Assembly (NCBI RefSeq): GCF_030463565.1
Contig: NC_134676.1
Span: 3,768,001 to 3,832,000, forward strand
DNA length: 64,000 nt
Direction of reading: 5' to 3'
From: Pelecanus crispus
Lineage: Eukaryota > Chordata > Aves > Pelecaniformes > Pelecanidae
In this document: positions 35,151 through 47,275 of the stretch, one piece after another
Layout of the letters: every line of letters begins with the position of its first letter
Numbering within the stretch: the first letter of the stretch is position 1
Position numbers and translations under genes: made by a program
The notes under the pieces: generated by a model
The model's input: only the letters and a program-made list of their open reading frames with translations
Database searches by the model: none
Told to the model about the DNA's origin: nothing

Positions 35151-35366
35151 TCAAGCCGTCAGTTTTTGGATGGTCTTGTTGTAGTACTGCGTGATGGTGG
35201 GCGTCAGGGGGTTCCAGTTGTTGGCGTGCAGCTCGATGACCTCCAGCAGCAGGGACCGCGTCAGCATGGACTCGGAAGGGCACAGCATCTTGTCGCGTGC
35301 TATCGCCAACAGCTCCGTCATCATCTCGGGCAGCTGCTCCTCCAGCAGCCGGCCGGTGCTCTGCAG
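35151..35366 (-). CDS. CTIF: CTIF last coding exon (C-terminus, end of MIF4G)
   Basis: Encodes the final 71 residues and the stop (TCA on + at 35151-35153) of CTIF, the CBP80/20-dependent translation initiation factor that links the nuclear cap-binding complex to eIF3 in the pioneer round of translation and NMD. On the - strand the acceptor is a pyrimidine-rich tract ending in ACAG at 35370-35367; the exon then reads LQSTGRLLEEQLPEMMTELL, followed by DKMLCPSESM, LLLEVIELHANNWNPLTP and the end YYNKTIQKLTA. This is the C-terminal end of the MIF4G region and the short tail, almost identical to the human protein as I remember it. The exon starts in phase 0. It is intact. Confidence 0.96.
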   Translation of the reverse strand: MQSTGRLLEEQLPEMMTELLAIARDKMLCPSESMLTRSLLLEVIELHANNWNPLTPTITQYYNKTIQKLTA

Positions 35367-37170
35367 CTGTCAGGAGAAGAAGAGGTCAACAATGACATAT
35401 TGATCCTTAGGGCTCCCTTCTGACTGGAGATATTCTATGATTCTATGATATTAAACCACTCTGCTGGATTTCATAGACACCCTCCACCCCTCCAGCCCTC
35501 CCCTGCTCGATGCAGTGGGGCGAGCAGGCAAGGTTAAAGGCATCGTGGCTTCTGAAAACCAAAACCACCTGGCAGCAGGCTCCAAGAGCCGAACACGAAG
35601 GGCGAGGTTTTCAAAAGCATCCGCACCGGGCTGCTGGAGGAGCGAATGGTTCAGCTCCCATTGACTTCAAAGGCGGCAATGCTGGATTGCTTTTGGGAAA
35701 AAAAAAAAAAAAAAAAAAATCCCACCTAAAAATCATGCTATTGTCAAAACAAAGTGCAGGCTGTGATGTGGTATTCCTGCCTTGTACCTGGCCCTTCATT
35801 TACTCGCTGATTCACAGCTGTCAGTGACTCCCAGTCATTAATCGGCATAAGCAGAGCCCTCCTGTATACATAACAAATCCTGCCCTGCCGAGATCTGCAT
35901 ATATACCCGTCGTGCCGCTTGTCTGAGGACAGCCAAGGGTTTTTTAAAACAATGACTCCTTGGAGAGCCTCCATGGAGCAGCATAAGCCCTAGGTGGTCC
36001 CACAGAGGAGAAGGTCCAAGCTTGGGGTGGACAGCAATGAGTCCACCACCACGGAAGGCTCGTGGGGCTTGAATGCAGAGCTCCCCAAAGTTCTAACCGT
36101 AAAAATGCAAGCTCTCCTCCTCGGCTGCCTGCCGCTTTGCTGAATTTCAACCATTCAGGCTGCTATTTCAACCGCTCTTTGCAAGGAAAGCATCCATCCC
36201 CACGGGCCAATCACTTCCCAAATGCGAAGTTAATGAAACTCTGCTATACTTGTACCGCCATTTCTCTGCAAAGCTGCTGCAAACCTCTCCGTGTGAGCCA
36301 CGGGGCAGCTTTTGCTCCAATACAGGTGTTTTTGTGCTTAAAAAATAAATGCAGGGTGAGATTCGAAGGAACCAGGACGATATAATTTTGTGATGGAACC
36401 CCAGCTACCAAACTTTTTGCATCCATTTACATGCATCAAAAGTCCAGTGATGAGAGTCTCAAGGCCCATCTCTTATCTCACGGTGATGTCTTTTATCTAC
36501 TCTGCTCTGCTGAGACCCCGCCTGCAGCCCTGCGCCCAGCTCGGGGGCCCTCAGCACCGCACGGGCATGGAGCTGTCGGAGCGGGGCCGGAGGAGGCCAC
36601 AGCAATGATGCGAGGGCTGGAGCAGCTCTGCTGTGAGGCCAGGCTGGGAGAGCTGGGGGTGCTCAGCCTGGAGAGGAGAAGGCTGCGGGGAGACCTGACT
36701 GCGGCCTGGCAGTGCTGGCAGGGGCTCAGGAGAAAGATGGGGACAGGCTTTTTAGCAGGGCCTGTAGCGATAGGACAAGGGGTGATGGTTGTAAACTAAA
36801 AGAGGGGAGATTCTCACTAGATGTATCGAAGAAATGTTTTACAACGAGGGTGGTGAGACATTGGAGCAGGTTGCCCAGAGAGGTGGGAGATGCCCCATCC
36901 CTGGAAACATCCCAGGCCAGGTTGGACGGGGCTCTGAGCACCCTGATCCAGTTGAAGATGTCCCTGCCCGTGGCAGGGGGCTGGGCTGGATGGCCTTCAA
37001 AGGTCCCTTCCCACCCAAACCATTCGGTGATTCTATGATTCTATAATGCAAAGAGGCAACATGGCTGTTTGGGTTTGGAAACATCTAACAGCAGTTTGGC
37101 ACGTGCATAGCCAAGGACATAAGGGGCAAAGCAATGAGGACCGAGGCGGGTGGTGCAGGTGCTTCCCTAC
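35367..37170 (-). other. CTIF: CTIF last intron (1.8 kb)
   Basis: Bounded on the - strand by donor GTAGGG (37170 downward) and acceptor CAG (35369-35367). It contains a CR1 insertion at 36497-37047 in the opposite orientation to CTIF and a 22-nt poly(A) run on + at 35698-35719. Confidence 0.9.
36497..37047 (+). mobile_element. CR1 LINE 3' end, ~550 bp
   Basis: 5'-truncated CR1, antisense to CTIF, starting at 'tactctgctctgctgagacc' and ending in 'ccattcggtgattctatgat'. It retains the same blocks as the copy at 10113-10551 and extends farther 5'. It sits about 120 nt from the CTIF 54-nt exon. Confidence 0.95.
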
Positions 37171-37224
37171 CTCCATGGAGCAGCAAAGCACAGCGTCTTC
37201 CTTCACATCCTGAGATTGCAACAA
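37171..37224 (-). CDS. CTIF: CTIF penultimate exon, 54 nt
   Basis: A short exon encoding 18 residues (LLQSQDVKEDAVLCCSME) of the MIF4G domain. The - strand acceptor is a pyrimidine tract ending TCGCAG at 37230-37225 and the donor is GAG|GTAGGG at 37170. It joins in frame to LRE at the end of the upstream exon and to LQSTG at the start of the last exon, reproducing the continuous vertebrate CTIF sequence. Both ends are phase 0 and the length is a multiple of three, so skipping would remove one helix-sized piece of MIF4G without a frameshift. Too short for gene finders that need an ATG. Confidence 0.95.
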
Positions 37225-39588
37225 CTGCGAAAGAGAGAAGACAGAGGTGGTGAGAAATGCGTGACCTCCTCCTCCCTTACGACCTTTCTTCCATCTCTTC
37301 GTCCAGCTTGGCTTTTGCCACTTCCAGGAGGAAAGGACAGAAAATCAGAAAGAGGGGAGGAAAGCCATCATCAAAACAATAAAAAATTAAGATAAACAGT
37401 GACAAAACACAGGGTAAAGGGTATCATCAGCGTATCCGCTGCTGAGAGCCAGCAAGCAGGGCAGAAGATAGATAATTTAGATTAACAGCTTTCAGAATAA
37501 ATTTTATTTAGGTTACATTGCTTTTTTTTATCTCACGGCAGGCAATGAGAAAATTTCACCTAACACGGCGACTAAATACAACCATCAGACGACAACATTC
37601 AAGCAGCACAGCCCTGGGAGCGGCTGTTTGGAAGGGAAGGGCTCTGCCCAAGAGGCAGCCACCCACCACCGAACCTCTCCGTCCCCATGGGGATGCTCTT
37701 CGAGCAGCCACAAAATTACCTGATGGGAACGCATTACTTCCAAGACACCGTAATTAATATGGCTCCTTCTAGACTGATTATATAGTGGTGCAAGTGTGAT
37801 GGGGTGCAGCAAAACGATGGCGTCTTAGGTGCACCAACTCCAACCATGCTCTGCTCTCCATGAACTTGGTATTACAAACACGAGCTCGGAAGCACGAGCA
37901 ACTTGCAGGACAGACCCAAAACGTTGCTGTGCATGGCATGGGACGGCGAAGGAAGATGCTCGCCCCTCTCGGTTCAGACTCAGGGCGTGCAGTGAGGGTC
38001 AACGGCTCTACCTGGCAATGGCAAAGTGCAGGAGCTCAGCAGGTCCCACCCTACAAACCTTGAAACCACGAGCAAGGACCCTCGAAACCGCGTCAAAAAT
38101 GAACATTTTTTTCTTTGTTTTCATCTTTATGACTTTGTCACGCACACAAGGACGCCGTTTCAGGCTTTTTGCTGAAGCCACAAGAGAAAGCACAGTTTTC
38201 TGGTTGTTTTTCAAGCAGATAAAAAATACTGGGATTCTCCATCAGCCAACAAAGTGAGCTGGAGTGTTATGAAAAACGCTGTACCGTGAGGCAGCCAATA
38301 AAATCACCAGTGCTGGCAACACTTGAAGCTCTGGCTGCTTCCACTCCATCACCTCAGGTTGAACAAGCTTTGCTGCCTTTGAGCTAATCCCTGCATGCAG
38401 CGGGGAGCTGAGCGCATGCACTGAACACTGAGAAAAAGGAGAAAAATTGGGAAAATTGGCTTTATTACTATCTGAAATTCATCAGGGAAAGGCAAACTTT
38501 GGAGAAGTGGTTGGCCTAATTAAAACTGCCCATATAAAAATTGCTCAGCGTAACTAAATGTGCTCCAAGGTCACATCCTTTAGTTCAAATCACGGTTCTG
38601 ATTCCCAGCCTTATCATCTCTCCTTCCCACTCTCATTTTTTCATGTTTCCTTTCCTTTACAAATAAATGGTTATTTGTTTACCATAAGTGCTGGAGAACA
38701 GCTAGGGAAAAAAGAGGTAATTCAAGGAATTATCATTGCTCTCAAAGTTTTGTCTTCACCCTCTTCTGTTTTCAGCAGACAGCAGTTTGTTTGCTTTGAA
38801 GACAATGTTTACAGCATCTCGATGAGCATGCGGTCCATCGGTTTTTATCTCACATTAGCCAAAGGTTCAGCCAGGGTTTTAAAGACATGCAACAGTTCCC
38901 CCCCCCCCCAGTTTATCTTTCTGCTGAGTTGTTTGGAAAATGTTAGTTAAGCCCAAGCCGCATGCTCTGAGATAAGTTCTCACAAACAGTTCACAGATTC
39001 TTTGCAAAAAACCATGAGATTATTTTAAACCCAACAACAACAAGGGAAAAAAAAAATCAATTAGGGACAAATATAAACAGGCACTAGTCCAGAAATTCAC
39101 TCCTGGGGTATTTAGCTGGTGAACATGGCATGAAGCAGGGCTGCAAATTAAATATATATTCACCTTTCCTATTTTTGCTATTCTTTAGTAAAGAACATAA
39201 TGTGAAAATTAAAGCAAGGAAAGTGGAGTTAGGAAGGACCTATGGTGGCCCGATTCCTGCCCTTCCTCTGCCGTGGTCTCCCCAATGATCCTGCTCTCTG
39301 CCAGGGATATGCAGTCAGGGAAAGGCTGCAACTTCACTTGGGCTTTCCTTGCCCCAGCTTCCCACCTGCAGAGTTGGGACACGCTTCCCCTACCTCAAAA
39401 GGTGGTTGTGAGGATGACTACGTCAAAGACTGTCAAAGACTGCTCAGATATTTGGCTAATGGGGAATAGTCTTATTTACCTACAATGAAACAGAGACTAC
39501 ATCCTACCCGTAGACTTGGGCAGGCACCCTCCACATTCATGCTGCCCTCCTGGAGCCCATCTGATGTGACTTGGCTGAACAAGGAGAA

Positions 39589-39733
39589 TGCATGTGCTCC
39601 ATCTTGTCCATCAGAGCATCATGTGCTCCACCTTGTCCACTGAGGCACCATGTGCCCCACCTCATCCATCCAGGCACCATGTGCTCCAGCTCGTCCATCC
39701 AGGCACCAGGTGCTCCACTGCTCCATCAAGGCA
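39589..39733. repeat. Minisatellite, 29-bp unit x ~5
   Basis: Five diverged units with an exact 29-bp spacing (starts at 39589, 39618, 39647, 39676 and 39705), each with a core close to CATGTGCTCCACCTTGTCCA. Units differ at several positions, so the array is not very recent. There are no spacers, so it is not CRISPR-like. Confidence 0.9.
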
Positions 39734-42465
39734 CCAAGAGATACCAGTTTCAAGGGCAACAGTTCAACCTCTGTGTGCGGTATGTGGGTTGGGGAAGCCC
39801 AGAACCTGCCCAGCAAACGCAGGCACAGCCCTGCACAGCAGAGCAGGGCCCAGCAGGCAGATCTGCTGGTGCTCTGGGAACCAGAGTCCCAAGTCCATAG
39901 CCACAGATGGTTGTTGGCCACCTGCATCAGTGCAACGACCTGAATTCAGGAGGATCAGAAAGATGTCATTGTTTCTCTGGATGTTCCTGATCATAACTAT
40001 GTTTCCAGCATGCTGGAGGGGGGCTCTGGAGCTTCCCCGGGGTGTAGGCACCAGCTATCTGCTGCTGACCCCTGCGTGCTGGGACAGGAGGAGTGCAAGG
40101 AGCCCTGTTCACTCTCCCTAGCCTGGCATGGGCACTGAACCGCTGCTGAAGGCGGACAGCAAGGGTTGCACTGCAAGGACCGTTCTGCCTGGGGTCCTGC
40201 TATTGATGTCCTCACCCACCGATGATGTCTTGCATGTATTTCTCAAAGGGTGCTTCGTCCCCACCCACGGCTGCCCCATGCAAGCACCCCAAAGCAGTGG
40301 GGTGGTTTATTCAGCAAGAGCACAGCGTTTCCCAAAGCTCTTTGACCTCCGTGTTAGCCCTGACGGAACTGCAAGAAAAAATGGTGCAAATGCTTCGAGA
40401 CCTCCAGGGAAATCACAACCCTGAAGTACCAGCACTTGCATGACCATAAACCTGAACCCAACCAATTGCATTAATCGTTTGCAATCTAATTCATATTTAC
40501 TTAAAATATTTTAACGTAAACACACTGTACCCATTAAATTAGCACTCCCACGTTGGAATTATTATGTATTTAACTATTTATAACCGCTCCTCCCTGCTGC
40601 ATGCATCTGCCCAAATCCCACCATGGGCACCATCCCATCCCTTTCCACCAGGTTCCCACACGGTTCAAATCGGCTGATGAACATGGACGAGGGAATCGAA
40701 AAAGGAGTGCAAGGGCCACAACAGGGCAGGTGAGCTGAGACTCACACATTTCTCGGTTTAACCTGTAATCATCCCCCAGAGGCTGGGGCTGTCTGCGAGA
40801 AAAACTTCCCTTTGCTCTCCAGCCGGTTTCCCCCGTATTGGGCGAAGCCGGGCAATGAAAGCAGCAGTTCCTGCTGGAAAGCAGACAAAGAGTCTGCTCG
40901 ATTTCCTAAGAAAGGAGGCTACATGCCAGAATCTGCCTGGCCAGTCATATAATATCCAACCTCGGTTGCGAAAGGCTTCTCACTTTTGTTTCTGGTGCTG
41001 GACTAGCAGCTTTGCAGACTGGTGGAAGATATCGGGCTCCTCCTCTTCCAACCTTCTGTGTCCTGCTGAGAGATGGAGCACTGGGCAAGGTCCTCTGCAA
41101 GGCCAGCATGCCCAGGTGGGGTCCAGGTGCTAAATCTTTTCATACGCAACCCAAAATAAATTGTAGGGTCTGCTTCTGGAAGTGCTGCATGTGGCAGAGG
41201 AGCTGCAGTGCCTTGCAGGGTGGTTCTTGAGGGCACCTGGTTTCCGTGGCATGCTACTGGGACCAGTGTCCCGTGGGCTCTGTGGCCCCAAAACCTGCTC
41301 TTTACGTCTCTGCAGAGGTAAGCATCATAAGCCCCATGGGGTGGGCATGAAATGGCAGTTGCGGGGGCAAAGAAGTCCCAAAACTGCAGCTGTGCTTCAT
41401 CACGGAGAGAACCAGCTTGGTCCTCCTGAACAGCAATGGATGCACATGCATGCGGTGCAGACCACCAGGAGTAAACCAGAGAGCTAAGCTGATGGGATTC
41501 ACATACCCACGAATATTTGGGTTTATTATCTGCTTTCTGAGATCATCTGGGCTGCTGAGAAGCTAAAGTGCTTACTTGGTATTCTCAGGGGTGCCCACGC
41601 CATGAGCAGGACCGGAGAACCTGCCCCACCGTCCCTTATCACCCAACCGCGCAGGTTTAATTCTCTCCGGGAAATGGAGTGGGAGCAGCCCAATGCATAC
41701 ATTACCCTTTCCAGCTGCAACAATATTTCTCCTGCAAGGCACAGTACTAATTATTGTGTATGATATCGCTTGCAAAATGACATATAAGCAACGCTTGCCA
41801 CAAACTACCTCTTAGTATGCAGTGTTTTCTGATGCTTTGGTGATGACTCCAGCGTGAAAGCACAGAAAGCTTGAAAATATCCTCCCAGAGCCATGAAGAG
41901 AGGTTGGGATGTCTTTGAGACCCAGCGAAAGCTGGACTGACCACAGCCCACGCGTCGCTTGCCCAGCTCCCCAACAGGCATCTCAGGTTCATCCATCCAG
42001 GTGGCAACACGCATGGACATCCAGACAGCCTCGGGCGTGAAGCTCCAGCCTCGCAACCGCTCGGCAGTCCCTGCCCACAGGTATGCTTTTCATCTAACGT
42101 GTAGGTCATGAGGAGGTGCCTGACGGTATTCCCCTTGGGGAGTGTGGACCACGACCGCAGAGGAGCCAACGTGTTGCAAATCCATCATCCAGGTGTAGCA
42201 ACCAGCTCACTGGTGTAAAATGAGGCAACGAGTGAAAACGGAGACACATTTCGATTAGGAAGAAGGAAAAAACCAGCTACTTGAGCCACTTGGAGCTTAA
42301 GCAGAATGAACACACTGTACTTGAAAGGGTGCAGGAGAGATGGTGCTTCCCAGTCCTGTTTTTAACCAGAGGAGCCCTTAGGAAGGGCCGTTGTGGACTT
42401 TGTCCTCAACAAGATGGATCTGTTCCAGCTCTGCGGTCGGAATTGTCATGGAGACCCCTTTATAA

Positions 42466-42795
42466 GGGGGCTTAGGAGAAAGATGGGGACAGACTTTTTA
42501 GCAGGGCCTGTAGTGATAGGACAAAGGGGTAATGGTTGTAAACTAAAAAAGGGGAGATTCAGGCTAGATCTAAGGAAGAAATGTTTTACGCTGAGGGTGG
42601 TGAAGCACTGGCACAGGTTGCCCAGAGAGGTGGGAGATGCCCCATCCCTGGAAACATCCCAGGCCAGGTTGGACGGGGCTCTGAGCAACCTAATCCTGTT
42701 GAAGATGTCCCTGCTCATGGCAGGGGGGTTGGGCTAGATGACCTTCAAAGGTCCCTTCCCACCCAAACCATTCTGTGGTTCTATGGTTCTATGAT
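42466..42795 (+). mobile_element. CR1 LINE 3' end, ~330 bp
   Basis: Starts 'ggggcttaggagaaagatgg', includes 'ttgcccagagaggtgggaga' and 'gatgaccttcaaaggtccct', and ends in 'ctgtggttctatggttctatgat'. Antisense to CTIF. Confidence 0.95.
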
Positions 42796-45700
42796 CATCC
42801 CCCACAACCGGCAGTGCTGCTAAGGCGCAGGGTGTGCTGTCCTGCTGACACGGCTCTGCAGGCACTCTGGTTGGTCTAATGGACCACAGTTGGGGAACTT
42901 CTGCCCCGAAAATCTCCTGGAAGCCCCACGGTCTGCTAGATGGGTCCTCCTGGGAGCACGAGCCAGTTCTGCTGCACATCACAGGCTCTCCGCAGAAAGA
43001 CATCAATAGCAATTTTCTGCTTTTCCAGTGACCCGTTATCGACCTACTGTCGCAAGTCTTTAAGGAAGATGCCTGAGATAAGATCCATGGGAGTGCTCGG
43101 CTGCTCTGCATGGGGAGAGTCACACACTTCTCTGAGCTACAAGCAATTGCTACAACTCCACTTTTCTTATTGTCACAAGGCACAGGGTAGTGAAAACAGC
43201 AAAGACTGGGGAAAATGCAAAGTAAAAATGAGGGTGTGGGGGATGAGTAATTACAAAACACTCCACCAGCAACGCCAGTTTCAGGATTTCTACAATCTGC
43301 TCCCATGAGAAGTATCAGCTCCTTGACCCAGGACATCAGAAGGTCAGCTGGGCTGATCCTGCACCCACCAACAATCTGTGCCAGTGCCACCCTCTCTAAA
43401 TAGGTATTGAGTCCCTCTCTCGGCATACCCTGGGAGCTAGTGAAGTCAGGTGACTTTTTTCCCTAGAGAAAAAAGAAGTGAGCACTTGGAAACAGAAGCC
43501 CTTTTAGAAGGCACCTTTAGAAGCCCTTTAGAAGCCACTCACCCATTTGATGCTGAGGTTGCCCAAACATAAAGTTCTAGGGAAAACCTCTCCCTGATGG
43601 AGCTACAAGTGCTGATCCCTGCATGAGGAACAGGCTCTGCCACGCTCCAAAACGTTATTCGTTGGGCTCCGAAAACCCGGCTGAGCTGGGAGAGGCAGGT
43701 TGTGCCGGGCTGCATCCACTAGCAATGGTGCTTCTCTCCCCATGACCTTCTGCTCACACCTCTTGGGATCTGGTCAAGTCTTCAAGCCCACTGAAGATGC
43801 ACAAGGTGCCACCAGCCCATGTGTCTCATGGAGGGGTCCCTCTTCCCAGTTCCCTGACCGGGGTGGCCTGGTCTCAGCCCAGGTGAGAATATGCTGACAG
43901 CAACTCACGCTGCTCCATTACGAAGAGGCCACCAGCATGGGTCACTGCTGGCCCCACAAGCAGCTGCCCAGAGGAGGTGGCACAGCGGGGAAGGAGCTCT
44001 GGGCTGGAGCTGCTCATGCCGGCACGGCTGTGTTGAGAGCTGTGTCCACAGGAGGCACTTTCCCTAACGTATTTTGGACAACTCGAAGAGTTTGTTTGGT
44101 GGCACCTAGTCCTTTTACAGTGCTGCTCTCAGCTGAGGAGGAGACTTCAGTTCTCCTATTACCCAGCCAGAACTCCCTGGGAGGATGGTGAGAAGAGAGT
44201 AACCAAAATGTTGGTTATCCTCCTTGTTAGGTTAGGCTCCTGAGGAACTCAGAGATACTTAACCACAAATTGAATTAAGGCCAGAGGAACAAAATCCTGT
44301 ACCCAGTCCCGGGAAACTCCTCCTATGCCTTTCCACTGGAGACAAGGGAAACCATGAAACATGACTCTCTCCCCGGATCTGGAACAGCAGAAGGTATTCC
44401 CGTGAAGATGGAAACCATTAAGAGGCAATTACTGGAGACGACGATGAAGAAAATCTGGTCACTCATCAACCCAGACACTGCAATCCCACAGTAGCCTGGT
44501 GGTTACACAGCCCCTGGCTGGAGGTGGACCTTCAGGACCCAAAGGTGGGAGAGACGGACAGAGCCACCCAGTCTGCACGCACAGGGAGACCGAGCCACCC
44601 AGACGGCCAGCTTCATCCTGCCTGGCTGAAGACATAATAACCCTGGGAGAGGAGGATGTGATCTCATCCCAAGGGTCCTGGGGAAACACAAAACATGGAA
44701 AGAAACAGTGGCGAGACCATTGCGCTTGATTGCAACCGGCTCCACCCTGGCTCGCCGGACGCTCTCCGCTTTCCTGGCTCTGCGGAGGGAGAGAGAGCGC
44801 ATGGCGGCAGACGCAAATAGTTGTGTTTACATCCCATTGAAAGGGTTTTTGGGAACTAACAATGCCTGGTACGGAGGGTGAAGGAGAAAAACAAAGCCAC
44901 GCGAGGAGGAGGGACCATCCTGTGAGATGGTATCTAGCTTCACTTCTTTATCTGCCCTAATTGCTTCCTCTGCCTTCTCCATGGGTCCCAGAGAAACAAG
45001 GGTGGCATTTCCCCTCCCCTATATAAAATACGCCACTACGGTTTTAACGCTGGGACTAAATGAGTCCCATAGCTTTCCAATATATGTTCCTGCACATAAA
45101 ATACTCAACCGAGCTGCTGGGCTCAAAGGCATCGGCGCAGCCCTCCTCGTTTTGGTCTGTCCTCATCCGCTCCCAAATAACACCTGATCTCCTTCACCTT
45201 AACTCTGCCCTTTGACCGAAACGATGCTGATTAAAGGGAATTTCTTTTTCCCCATACAAGCTGCATTCACATGAGGGTTTTTGCCAGCACAGCTACGGGG
45301 GGGGTCTGCGTGCGTGGGAGCTTTTGCATGGCTATTTATTTATTGCACAGCAGGCACGGAGGCATGGGGACATCCATCCCTGCCGGGAGCGTGGTCCTAC
45401 AGACACGTGCCCGTCCCTCCTTTTTGCAGACCCCTGCTGCCACACGCTACCTCCTGCCACGGCTCTGAAGGTCCACATCACCTCAATCATCAGTGTACCC
45501 CGCTTGCTCCGAATCCCAGACTTTTCTCCCAGCTCTTCCAGGCCTTCAACCCTCCTCTTCTGGATTCCCACGACTTTTCCCCACTTGTCTGCTCTCCCCA
45601 TTTCTCCTTCCCTCCTGTGTCCCTGACTCCCGGTCTCCTCTTTCTCCCTCCTTCCCTGGCATCCCTTCCCTCCCACACCCGCATCCGTCATCCTTCCTCC

Positions 45701-46990
45701 ATCTTTTCCCCCTACAAACCACTTCCCAGTTTGTCCCAGTCTCGCCGGACTGCAGACCAAACCACTGATTTTTTCAGAACCAGACGGGGGGGAGCAGAAG
45801 GGGACTTTTGTGAGGAAGTAAGTCCCCTTCTTCATAGAGGACTTATTTTGTCTGGTCAGATCTGGCCTCATGGAGCTACCTGGGTGCAGGGTCAGGATCC
45901 GGCCACCTTGGTGCCTTTGCTCATTTGATAAAGGAAAAATTCTGTCTCATTCTCTGACTAGGAGAATAATCTTAAAAATACTAGCATCTCATTATACTGT
46001 CAAAGACCCTTTTCTGACTCAAAAGGCTGATGCTTTTTAAAAAGTGAGAGTGATTAAAAAAAAAAAAAACAAACCCAACACGTTGAAAGATACAATTTTC
46101 TTTTCCAAACAGCACCACCCTCCTCGCTCATCTGACTGCAGCCGGGAAGGTTTTCCTCTCTCTTCCTCTGAAGGAGACAGTGAAAAGGCAGTGCCCTCTT
46201 GAAGTTCAGACGTTAATTACCGTGTTAGAATATTTTGCTAAATTACACAGCATGGCCCCAGGAGATAACAGGCACTAAGAGAAGGGAGGGGAGTGGATAC
46301 CCGTCTACATGCTGCACCGCAGACTCAGACGTGGGGGAAAGGCAATTAGACGGCGAGTATTTATCCTCCCTGCACCACCACCCCGAGGCTTTCAGTTAGC
46401 AGCGTGTACCAAGGCAGGGAAGCGATGGGAGCGTGCCAAGATTTTAAACGATGCTGAAATGGGACCGTCTCTGCCAACCAGACTGGAGGTAGGAGACAAC
46501 TCCTGCGGAGGAGCAACTGTCTTGCCTGCTGCCAGCCTGCTGGGTCTGCTCCCTGCTGCCTATGTGGGGCTGATTCACCACTCCTGGGCGCTGCCCTCAG
46601 TCCCCAGGGTTGGTAATAAGACCATAAAAGCATCTGTCTTGGGTCAGATCAATGCCCACATCTCCCTTACGGGTGGTGATGCTCCAGGTGATACCCCCGG
46701 GGTACCCACCCAGCCCCAGCAGTGATCATCTCCTCAAGCTGGAGGGACCTCCGTGAATTGATCCTGCAGCCACAGCCTCTTGCACGAAGGAGTTTTGCAG
46801 TTTAATTAGTCTGTCTGTGATGAGCTGCTTCCCGGGGTTTGCTCTGAACCTGCCCCAACAGACCTGTCCGATGGACCCATGGGTGCTGAGAGTGGGACAG
46901 TGCTGGCTGCTCCCTGTCACCCCTGGAATCCAATCCCCTTGTACCCAAGCTGGGACATCATGGGTGGACAACCAGGTAAAAAACCCTGGT

Positions 46991-47275
46991 TGGATGGTTG
47001 GGCTCAGAGGGGTGTAGCTATTGGGTTAGAACCCAATTCTGCCTGGAGGCCAGTGATGAGGAGTACCGAGGTGTCAATCCCAGGACCTGCCCTGTTTAGC
47101 ACCCTTATCCATGACCTGGAGGAGATGAGGAGCATGCTCTTGTGAAGTTTGTAGATGACACCAAGTTGGGGGGACCACTCAATGTGCTCGAGGAGCTGCC
47201 ATCCAGAGGGAACTCAGTGGGCTGGAGGAAGGAGTCAAGAGGAAACTTAAAACATTCAACAAGAAACAAGCCCTG
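46991..47275 (+). mobile_element. CR1 LINE ORF2 (reverse transcriptase) remnant
   Basis: Decayed internal part of CR1, from the 'WLDGWAQR' region through 'PGPALFSTLIHDLEE' to 'KFVDDTKLGG'. The last piece is the catalytic box of the reverse transcriptase, FVDD here against the usual FADD. A frame change near 47145 separates these two pieces, so it is not functional. It stands apart from the 3'-end copies, so it is either a different insertion or an internal fragment left after deletion. Confidence 0.85.

Noticed and set aside
39589-39733. Possible CRISPR-like array
   Set aside because: Units are directly adjacent without spacers and diverged; it is a minisatellite in a bird intron.
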